Shown: positions 1 through 5,301 of the stretch, one piece after another | Position numbering within the stretch: the stretch's first letter is position 1 | Layout: the number at the start of each line of letters is the position of its first letter | The notes under the pieces: model-generated | Seen by the model: only the letters and a program-made list of their open reading frames with translations | What the model was told of the DNA's origin: nothing | Database searches by the model: none | Assembly: GCA_947474205.1 (NCBI GenBank) | Contig: CANJIC010000153.1 | Span: 1-5,301 of the forward strand | Length of the DNA: 5,301 nucleotides | From: Planctomycetaceae bacterium | GTDB taxonomy: Bacteria; Planctomycetota; Phycisphaerae; Phycisphaerales; SM1A02 | Direction: 5' to 3' | Made by a program: the position numbers and the translations under genes

Positions 1-302
1 GCGGCGCCGTGTCAACGCCAGAAGGCGTTGCGTTTCTGCACGCGGTGGTGGTGGGGGCCAAGCAAACAGTTGTTGGATGCTGCGTCATGCCAAAAGGTTT
101 GTTGTTGGACTACACCAATCCGCCCGCCGATATTATTTTTACGCTGGTTGGAAATTCCGCCACGCCGTGGCAACATGTTCGATTGCTCGCGCGGCTCAGT
201 CGCATTGCATCTGATGCGGAGGCGCGCAAGCGTTTGAAATCCGCCGCCATTGGTGCCGACTTGCTTGCCGCGCTTCTTGAAGAGGACAAGCGTCATGGAT
301 AG
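1..302 (+). CDS. PTS EIIA type-2 domain protein, C-terminal part (5' end outside the window)
   Basis: This is the 3' end of a protein with a PTS EIIA type-2 fold (the fructose/mannitol/PtsN class), in which a histidine takes phosphate from HPr-type carriers. In the frame ending at the TAG at 300-302, the residues GVAFLHA (codons 24-44) match the family's active-site stretch, usually GVAIPHA, and keep the phospho-acceptor His (39-41). Further on, the DIIFTLVGN strand and the HVRLLARLSRI helix match the family's conserved second histidine and helix. The frame is open to the left edge (Gly-Ala precede the GTG at 9), and a complete domain of about 150 residues needs roughly 50 more N-terminal residues, so that GTG is unlikely to be the start. 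The piece could be a stand-alone EIIA or the C-terminal domain of a larger protein such as an EIIA-tailed antiporter. It overlaps the next gene by 8 bases. Its place before a PII-like gene and two antiporters suggests a regulatory role rather than sugar uptake (inference). The domain call is quite secure; the role is not. Confidence 0.82.
   Translation, partial: GAVSTPEGVAFLHAVVVGAKQTVVGCCVMPKGLLLDYTNPPADIIFTLVGNSATPWQHVRLLARLSRIASDAEARKRLKSAAIGADLLAALLEEDKRHG
281..286 (+). promoter_or_regulatory. Shine-Dalgarno site of the PII-like gene
   Basis: A purine-rich AGAGGA lies 8 bases before the ATG at 295, inside the coding end of the EIIA-like gene. It supports 295 as the start of the PII-like gene rather than the in-frame ATG at 250, which would overlap the upstream gene by more than 50 bases. 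Confidence 0.5.
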
Positions 303-648
303 CGCGCCGAATATTGAACGGCCAGCGCGCGATGAGCGCCTGCTGATTTTGATCGCAAGAACCGAGGAGAGTTTTGATCCGTTGGTCACCGCGTTGCTTG
401 ACGCCAACATTCAAGGCGCGACGGTTTTAGAAAGCCGTGGCTTGGGAACAATCATCCGCTCCGAAATGCCAATCTTCGCCGGGCTCGCCGCGTTGCTTCC
501 GCAATCCACGGGCAACCGCGTTGTGCTTTCCATTGCAACGCGCGCGCAAATTGACGAGCTGATGCGCTTTCTTTCGCAGTTGCCAATTGAGCGCCGTCCA
601 ATCGCGGTCACGCTTCCACTAGAAACGGTGATGGGCCTGGGTCTGTGA
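295..648 (+). CDS. PII (GlnB)-like small regulatory protein
   Basis: A 117-aa soluble protein resembling the divergent PII/GlnB-like group: small ferredoxin-like-fold trimers that bind nucleotides or other ligands and control a partner, often a transporter. It opens with a beta strand (LLILIAR, residues 16-22) and a helix (FDPLVTALLDAN). Next come the family-typical GATVLESRGLG (41-51, compare GATV.DS.G.G), PIFAGLAALL (59-68), a strand with Val-Val-Leu-Ser and a helix (83-95), and a closing TLPLETVMGL (106-115). It lacks the tyrosine-bearing T-loop sequence of classical GlnB/GlnK, so uridylylation-type control is not expected. The ATG at 295 is preferred because of its Shine-Dalgarno and the short 8-base overlap with the EIIA-like gene; its stop shares GTGA with the next gene. 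SbtB, which controls the bicarbonate transporter SbtA, is a known precedent for a PII-like protein paired with a membrane transporter. A role in controlling the downstream antiporters is inference. Confidence 0.75.
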   Translation: MDSAPNIERPARDERLLILIARTEESFDPLVTALLDANIQGATVLESRGLGTIIRSEMPIFAGLAALLPQSTGNRVVLSIATRAQIDELMRFLSQLPIERRPIAVTLPLETVMGLGL

Positions 649-1886
649 TCAACGTTGTGGCAGCGCAAGATGTTGGTGGTGAAAATTTGCACGCGCTTTC
701 AGTGCTGGCCATTGGCGCGCTTGCGTTTGGTTTGGCGTCGCTGGCGTTGACGCGCAAGGCCGCAAAACTTTCTCGCATTCCAATCGTCGCCGCTTTTATT
801 GGTGGCGGCTGGATGTTCTTCGGCGTGGGCTTGCTGCTTGGTCCGGTCGGATTTCATTTTCTTACCAGCGAATCAATCACTGAACTGGGGCCGTTGTTGC
901 AACTTGGCTTGGCGTGGATTGGTTTGTTGGTTGGCTTGCAAGCCAAGCGCGCGGTCATGGCTGAAATTCCTTCGGTGTTGTGGAAATGGATCGCGGTTGA
1001 TTGCGCGGCAAGCGTGATCATTGGCGTTGTCATCACTGGCGTCACGCTGATATGGATCGCGCCCGAAGCCACGTGGGGCGCGTTGTGTTTTCCGTGCATG
1101 TTGATCGGATGCGCCACCATTGGATGGACCGCCGAGTTGCGCTCATTGCGCGGTCTTGACGCGCGCTCGCCGCGCTTAGGAACACTTACGCAAGCGGGCG
1201 CCGGCTTGGCGGTCATCATCGCCATCACCATTCACGGAATTGTTTCGCTCAATACATCTGTGCTTGCAGATGGAACCATCGCGCTCAATCCCGGATGGGG
1301 CTCGCTTGGTTTCATCATCACGCTGTTGGTTGCGGGCGTGTGCGCCATGGCCATGCGGCTTCTTCTGCAGCGCGAAAGTTGGAATGATGGACGCATCATT
1401 GTGTCGCTCATTGGAACGCTGGCGTTAATCGCCGGCGTCGCCACTGTTCTAGATGGTTCGCCAATGTTCGGCGCGTGCGCGCTTGGCGTGATGATTGCCA
1501 ACATGCGCAGCGGAGCCATGCGCAAACTTGAGCGCGTGATCACTGGCAGTGAAACCGCGGTCGCCAGCATCTTTTTTCTTCTTGCCGGCGCCATGGTCAA
1601 TCCCATTGTTGCGTGGTGGCCGTGGATTATTGCCGCGCTTGTGCTGGCGTTTCGAGTTGTGTTTAAAGTTCCAACCACGCGCATCTTCAGCGGCAACACA
1701 TGGATTGAACGCGGTGCGGACTCCATTCACTTTGCAACAATTCGCCAAGCTCCAATCGCAATTCCGCTAGCCATTGCGTCGCAACTTGAACGCGCGGACA
1801 ATGTGCAAAGCGCAATGTTGCTGGTGGTGGCCACGGTGGGCGTGCTCAGCAATGTCATTCCACTTTTGTGGAGGCGCCAAGCATGA
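645..1886 (+). CDS. Cation/proton antiporter-like membrane protein (Na_H_Exchanger fold) with a degenerate ion site
   Basis: A 413-aa very hydrophobic inner-membrane protein with about 12 predicted membrane segments (roughly residues 17-35, 46-66, 81-100, 115-138, 144-160, 178-200, 218-241, 249-269, 271-286, 304-322, 325-342 and 388-407). Family-like stretches are LLLGPVGFHFL (63-73, compare the GxxxGP of TM2), LAWIGLLVGLQ (89-99, compare the F-x-x-G-L-E/K region), FGACALGVMIAN (275-286), SIFFLLAGAMV (308-318) and RQAPIAIPLA (367-376, compare TQAGVALGLA). Transport of K+ or Na+ against H+ would be the family role. By eye, the usual Ser/Thr-Ser-Pro of TM4 and the Asp-Asp or polar-Asp pair of TM5 are missing: the TM5 region reads TLTQAGAGLAVII (180-192), with Ala-Gly where the acidic pair should be. 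The GTG start overlaps the previous stop as GTGA; a GTG at 657 is the only near alternative, and the Shine-Dalgarno (GGTGAT, 627-632) is weak and distant. The protein may be a non-transporting partner, or may use other residues. Confidence 0.8.
   Translation: MINVVAAQDVGGENLHALSVLAIGALAFGLASLALTRKAAKLSRIPIVAAFIGGGWMFFGVGLLLGPVGFHFLTSESITELGPLLQLGLAWIGLLVGLQAKRAVMAEIPSVLWKWIAVDCAASVIIGVVITGVTLIWIAPEATWGALCFPCMLIGCATIGWTAELRSLRGLDARSPRLGTLTQAGAGLAVIIAITIHGIVSLNTSVLADGTIALNPGWGSLGFIITLLVAGVCAMAMRLLLQRESWNDGRIIVSLIGTLALIAGVATVLDGSPMFGACALGVMIANMRSGAMRKLERVITGSETAVASIFFLLAGAMVNPIVAWWPWIIAALVLAFRVVFKVPTTRIFSGNTWIERGADSIHFATIRQAPIAIPLAIASQLERADNVQSAMLLVVATVGVLSNVIPLLWRRQA
1870..1874 (+). promoter_or_regulatory. 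Shine-Dalgarno site of the second antiporter gene
   Basis: A perfect GGAGG sits 8 bases before the ATG at 1883, within the last codons of the upstream antiporter gene. It fixes 1883 as the start. The in-frame GTG at 1868 would lie upstream of this site and has no comparable site of its own. Confidence 0.7.
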
Positions 1887-3250
1887 AGCGCGCGCTCACA
1901 CTTGTATTGACATTGCTCGCCACTATTTGCGCGGTTGCCGCGCTGCGAATGTCACATGTGGATTTTGAAAATGTCCGCACGATCGATGTCTTTGGCAATT
2001 TCAGTTTGCAAATTCCACCAGGCCTGCACTACGCGGCGCTCTCAATGGGATTGTTGGTCCTGGGCGGATTTCTTGCGGGCGAATTGGCGGCGTCCATCGC
2101 GCTACCACGCGTGACGGCCTATCTTTTGTTTGGAATAGTGGTGGGCCCATCGCTTGCATCATGGTTGCCCAAGGGATTTCCAACCTTGGTTCCACAGGCC
2201 GAGTTGAACTACTTGGAATTTGTGCAAGCGCTTGCGGTCAGCTTGATTGGTCTGATTGCCGGCAGCGAATTAAAAATTCCATTTTTGCGAACCGCGGGCT
2301 CGCGCATTTGCAAAATGCTCGCCTTTGAATCCGTGGGCGTTGCGCTTTGTGTATGCGTGTTGCTTGTTGTGGTGGCTGGCGCCGTTCCATTATTGGCGCA
2401 GCGCACTCCCAACGAACGCTGGTTTCTTATCGCGGTGTTGACCGCGTTGATTAGCGCCAGCAGTCCCGCGGTTGTGGTGGCCATTCTGCGCGAGACGCAA
2501 GCAAGTGGTCCATTCGCGCAAACAAGTTTGGCCATGGTTGTTCTAAAGGATCTTGTGCTGGTCATTGTCATCAGCGCATTGCTTGCGGCATGGACATCGG
2601 GCCAATCACAAGGCACCGCATGGGAAGCGACGTTTGGAGTGTCGTGGCATCTTGCGGGTTCGCTTCTTGTGGGATTAATCTTCGCGTTGGTGCTGGGCGT
2701 CATCGCCAAGCGCACTCGCTTTCGACTTGACATGGTCATGGTCATTGCGGGTTTCGCCATTGCGTTGTCGGGAAAGTTGCTCAATGTCGCGCCGCTTATT
2801 GTGGGAATTACCGCTGGATTTGCGCTGACTAATTTGTCGCCAAACACGTCGCGCCGTTTATTTTCCTCCATTGATAATATTTTGCCAACCACCTACGTGA
2901 TTTTCTTCGCCACCACTGGCGCAAAAATTTCACTGGACTCACTCATGATCATTTGGCCGTTGGCAGTGGGCGCGTGCGCAGTTCGCTTTGTGGGATGTTG
3001 GAGCGGGCTGCGAATTGGGTGCCGCGTTGCAGGCGCTTCGGACTTGGAACGAAAGTGGCTTTGGACCTCCATGGTGTCGCAAGCGGGCGTCAGCATTGCG
3101 CTGGCTTCGGAAATTTACCGCGTGTTTGCGCAACAAGAATGGGCTGTGCAGTTACAGAGTTTCATGCTGGCCACCATTGTCATCAACGAGGTGATTGGTC
3201 CGCCACTCATGCGCCTAGGTGTGATCCGCAGCGGCGAAGCGCGTACATAA
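1883..3250 (+). CDS. CPA2/Kef-type cation:proton antiporter
   Basis: A 455-aa inner-membrane antiporter of the CPA2 (monovalent cation:proton, Kef-like) family, expected to exchange K+ or Na+ for H+. Visible marks: an extra N-terminal hydrophobic segment (about 4-21) followed by a short polar loop (22-48); the classic TM2 pattern LPRVTAYLLFGIVVGPS (74-90); SLIGLIAGSEL (120-130); SASSPAVVVAILRET (191-205), matching the TM4 Ser/Thr-Ser-Pro unwound region; VVLKDLVLVI (219-228), where Lys222-Asp223 sits at the ion-binding pair; IVGITAGFALTN (306-317); YVIFFATTGAKI (338-349); WTSMVSQAGVSIALA (394-408), the TQAGVALGLA motif; and INEVIGPPLM (434-443) at the end. It is about 13-14 segments long and has no TrkA-N/RCK domain, unlike Kef proteins, so any cytosolic control would have to come from separate proteins such as the EIIA-like and PII-like products. 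The start overlaps the preceding stop as ATGA, implying translational coupling. Family is secure; the transported ion is unknown. Confidence 0.9.
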   Translation: MKRALTLVLTLLATICAVAALRMSHVDFENVRTIDVFGNFSLQIPPGLHYAALSMGLLVLGGFLAGELAASIALPRVTAYLLFGIVVGPSLASWLPKGFPTLVPQAELNYLEFVQALAVSLIGLIAGSELKIPFLRTAGSRICKMLAFESVGVALCVCVLLVVVAGAVPLLAQRTPNERWFLIAVLTALISASSPAVVVAILRETQASGPFAQTSLAMVVLKDLVLVIVISALLAAWTSGQSQGTAWEATFGVSWHLAGSLLVGLIFALVLGVIAKRTRFRLDMVMVIAGFAIALSGKLLNVAPLIVGITAGFALTNLSPNTSRRLFSSIDNILPTTYVIFFATTGAKISLDSLMIIWPLAVGACAVRFVGCWSGLRIGCRVAGASDLERKWLWTSMVSQAGVSIALASEIYRVFAQQEWAVQLQSFMLATIVINEVIGPPLMRLGVIRSGEART

Positions 3251-3280
3251 CTACGTGCAGATTTAAGTATTTTATTTTTT
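3239..3280 (+). terminator. Possible weak rho-independent terminator of the antiporter operon
   Basis: GCGCGTA (3239-3245) can pair with TACGTGC (3252-3258) as a 7-bp stem with one G-U pair and a 6-base loop that contains the operon's stop codon. A T-rich run (3271-3280) follows, but about 12 bases after the stem, further than in a standard terminator. It lies in the 21-base gap between convergent genes, which is where a terminator would be expected. The T run also encodes the Lys-Lys end of the minus-strand gene, so it may have no transcriptional role. Confidence 0.25.
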
Positions 3281-5301
3281 GTCGCGACGTTTCGCCGCCG
3301 CCTTGTCAATCTCGCCCAATGAGTCGCCAATGCGGTTCATGTCTAGCGCAATGTCGCGCATGGTGGGGGGATTGATTTTGTTCAGGAATTTTTGCACGCG
3401 CTGATGCTTTGGAATTTTTGAAAGAGGTTCGGGTTCCACTTGCGCATCCTCTTTCTCTCGGTCCTTCGCAACTTGTATCTGTCTCACTTCCCACGCGTCG
3501 GCGATTTCCTTCACGCTGTCGGGTTTGAATAGATCATCCATGCTCACCAATGTTCCGTCCGGACTCGCGGCGGGTTTATCGCTTGAGAAATACACAATGT
3601 CAACGGCAAAAAGCCATGGCTGAGATTTTTGCGCAAGCGCCTTGTTGAGGTCCTCGGTCACGTCATCAGTGCGTGAGAAGTTCCATCGCAGTTGGCTCAC
3701 CAACTCCGCGCGCAATTTCTTATGCGCCGCGCGAAATCCAAACGCGTCACTGCGGGGAATTGTTCCAATAGCCAGATCAAGTTTGCCGCGCAGTTCATCG
3801 GTCATTCCGCTGCGAATGGCAAAGTGGCCAACCGCCACGGCAATTTCCTCCGCAATACTTTGGCTGGCAAGCGCGTGCGTAAATGTGGGGTCGCTTGTCA
3901 GCGCGTTGCTGGCGGCGATCGCCATGCAAATAAGTCCAAGAGATTGCTCGGCGTTCCATTTGGGCAACATGCTTTTTGCCAGCGCCATGCGCGCCGCGCC
4001 GCGTAAGCCGCCCACCAACGCCAAGTCCAGCGGCGTGCTGTCCCTAGAAAGTTTTTCAAACGAAACCACTTTGCTTTCACACGCCATGGCGCGGCGCATG
4101 CATTCAAACACTGTAGTGTCGCATGCATCCAGCGTCGCAATGGCGATGGCCAGAAGCGGCGAATCATCAGTCACGGAACTGAAACGCAACAATTCAACCG
4201 CGGCTTGTTGCTCATCATTCAACGAGCGCGCGGCGGCGGCGGCACGGCTCCACCAAATTGCGGGCACGCCAAGCGCGCCGGCGTTTAATTTGCCAGATGC
4301 AATTCCTTGTAACGCAGTAACCAACGCATCGGTCGTTGCTTGCTGATAAAAAAAACTGTTGAGCATGTATTCAGTGGCGGGCATGATCACTTGCAGTAGC
4401 GCTTGAGAAGCGCTAGGAAGCGTCTCCACTGTTGCAAGCGACGCGTTCAATCGTTTCAATGCCGCTTCCTTGTTTGGTTCTAGAAAGCAAGCCGCCGCTT
4501 CTTGATACATACCAGCAAGTGGAAGTACAGCTTTTTGAAACTCTTCGGTTTCAAGTTTTTGCAAGCGCTCATTGTCTTGCGGGTTATCCATCATGTTCGC
4601 CATTTGCTTGCCATCTATCTTGGAACTGATCAGCAACTTGTATTCCTCATTCATGGCGGCGGAATATCCGTGAGGATCGGCGCCGCGCAGAGGATCCATG
4701 GCCTCTAAAAGTTTGGCGGCTTTATCTGGCGTGAGCGAGCCTTCATCCACCAAATGTTGCGCGCTTAAAATGGGATATTGACTAACACCGCCAGACACAA
4801 GCGATGAAATCAGCATGGGTGATTGCGCAACTTGCCTAGAAAGATTGCTGCTGGCGCCGGCGCTATCCAAGTAGGTGTCCCAATCTCCATCGGCAAGCGC
4901 AAGATTTGCGCGCGCGCCCAAAATACGCGCGGCCTGTCGCATGGATGAAAGTTCTGGCACCTTCATTTCAAAACCTTGTGAGTAGTCATGTTCAAAGTCG
5001 CACTTGCGCAACTTGCTTGTGGACACCACGTCGTCAAGCACCGGCCCCAACTTGGCCATGGCAACGCGTCCGCGTTCAAGTTCCTTCTGAGTGGGCGGAG
5101 GATTTCCGCTCGCAATACTTGTAATCGAATCCCAATCGTCCTGTGTTAAGCCAGAGTCATTTTTGTCTTTGATGTGCGGAAAAATATCTTGCCACAATGT
5201 GGCCGCGTTGTCGCCAGCGCCGCGTGTTGCCGCGGGCGGCTTGTCGCTTGCCGCCGCGCCAGTGTGTGATTGCGGATTCGCCACGGCGATCCCTGCGATG
5301 A
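3272..5301 (-). CDS. Probable exported hypothetical protein of unknown function, helical-repeat type, 5' end outside the window
   Basis: A long open frame ending at the TAA at 3272-3274 and encoding at least 670 residues. I recognise no enzyme domain. The first in-window start is a GTG at 5284, but the frame stays open to the right edge and reads IAGIA then VAN. This looks like the end of a signal peptide with an Ala-Val-Ala cleavage site, followed by a low-complexity Ala/Pro/Thr stretch (8-28), so the true start is probably outside. A GTG start at 5284 with AGGGA five bases before it cannot be excluded. Counting from that GTG, residues 91-167 (CDFEHDYSQGF, then RQAARILGARANLALADGDWDTY and SPMLISSLVSGG) resemble a recurrent pattern in secreted Planctomycetota proteins: a Cys-[DR]-F segment, helical leaders, then a 'P.LI..L' helix. 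Residues 170-580 are mostly amphipathic, Ala/Leu-rich helices, consistent with a TPR-like or alpha-solenoid fold. The C-terminus (600-670) is highly charged and ends in RRDKK. It converges with the antiporter operon and is probably unrelated to it. Confidence 0.75.
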   Translation of the reverse strand, partial: IAGIAVANPQSHTGAAASDKPPAATRGAGDNAATLWQDIFPHIKDKNDSGLTQDDWDSITSIASGNPPPTQKELERGRVAMAKLGPVLDDVVSTSKLRKCDFEHDYSQGFEMKVPELSSMRQAARILGARANLALADGDWDTYLDSAGASSNLSRQVAQSPMLISSLVSGGVSQYPILSAQHLVDEGSLTPDKAAKLLEAMDPLRGADPHGYSAAMNEEYKLLISSKIDGKQMANMMDNPQDNERLQKLETEEFQKAVLPLAGMYQEAAACFLEPNKEAALKRLNASLATVETLPSASQALLQVIMPATEYMLNSFFYQQATTDALVTALQGIASGKLNAGALGVPAIWWSRAAAAARSLNDEQQAAVELLRFSSVTDDSPLLAIAIATLDACDTTVFECMRRAMACESKVVSFEKLSRDSTPLDLALVGGLRGAARMALAKSMLPKWNAEQSLGLICMAIAASNALTSDPTFTHALASQSIAEEIAVAVGHFAIRSGMTDELRGKLDLAIGTIPRSDAFGFRAAHKKLRAELVSQLRWNFSRTDDVTEDLNKALAQKSQPWLFAVDIVYFSSDKPAASPDGTLVSMDDLFKPDSVKEIADAWEVRQIQVAKDREKEDAQVEPEPLSKIPKHQRVQKFLNKINPPTMRDIALDMNRIGDSLGEIDKAAAKRRDKK

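Noticed and set aside
250..294. An ATG start at 250 for the PII-like protein, giving 15 more residues
   Set aside because: The added residues do not resemble the family and would overlap the EIIA-like gene by 53 bases. The ATG at 295 has a well-placed AGAGGA.
12..410. A 132-codon minus-strand open frame across the EIIA-like and PII-like genes
   Set aside because: Both plus-strand genes have recognisable family motifs, and the antisense protein shows none.
1868..1882. A GTG start at 1868 for the second antiporter
   Set aside because: The strong GGAGG at 1870-1874 lies downstream of this GTG and is correctly spaced for the ATG at 1883, which also forms a typical ATGA overlap.
2209..2892. A 227-codon minus-strand open frame inside the second antiporter gene
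   Set aside because: The opposite strand encodes a clear CPA2 antiporter with all the expected motifs. The antisense product is Thr/Met/Asn-rich, as expected from the reverse complement of hydrophobic codons.
645..3250. The two antiporter genes as halves of one gene split by a frameshift
   Set aside because: Each product is a full-length membrane protein of more than 400 residues with its own TM2-like start and C-terminal QAP/QAG motif, and the junction is a normal ATGA overlap with a Shine-Dalgarno.
3642..4346. A 234-codon plus-strand open frame opposite the large minus-strand gene
   Set aside because: Its product is Ser/Ala/Arg-rich without a recognisable domain, has no clear ribosome site, and lies wholly within a 670-codon gene whose protein has coherent helical composition. 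It is a shadow of GC-biased codon use.
1..5301. The frequent GCGC, CGCG and GGCGCC words as a repeat array
   Set aside because: They are spread through coding sequence as common Ala, Arg and Gly codons, with no regular spacing or shared longer unit.

Overview
The window suggests a bacterial chromosome with moderately high GC, rich in GCGC/CGCG words, and with dense, overlapping genes. The lineage can only be inferred. The large minus-strand protein resembles the secreted hypothetical proteins common in Planctomycetota (perhaps Phycisphaerae), and the arrangement of ion-transport genes would fit that group. No rRNA or other strong taxonomic marker is present, so this is a moderate-to-weak assignment.

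Layout: positions 1-3250 on the plus strand hold four tightly packed genes that look like one operon. They are (1) the 3' part of a PTS EIIA type-2 (fructose/mannitol/nitrogen-PTS class) domain protein, cut by the left edge; (2) a small PII/GlnB-like protein; (3) a 413-aa cation/proton antiporter-like membrane protein; and (4) a 455-aa CPA2/Kef-like cation/proton antiporter. Each junction overlaps by 4 or 8 bases (ATG inside the preceding stop region, GTGA, ATGA), which implies translational coupling and matched expression. After a gap of only 21 bases, a convergent minus-strand gene fills the rest of the window (3272 to the right edge). It encodes a protein of at least 670 aa of unknown function, probably exported, whose 5' end and most of its signal peptide probably lie outside the window.

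Reading of the system (inference): the EIIA-like and PII-like proteins are soluble sensor/regulator modules, and the two membrane proteins are the effector. The set looks like a cation/H+ transport system under metabolic control (phosphorylation state and/or nucleotide or other small-ligand binding). The two antiporters are not equivalent. The downstream one keeps an aspartate at the expected ion-binding site, as a Lys-Asp pair. The upstream one appears to have Ala-Gly there, which raises the possibility of a catalytic/regulatory pair. No tRNA, rRNA, CRISPR array, insertion sequence or attachment site was seen, and no stretch above 300 bases lacks a gene.
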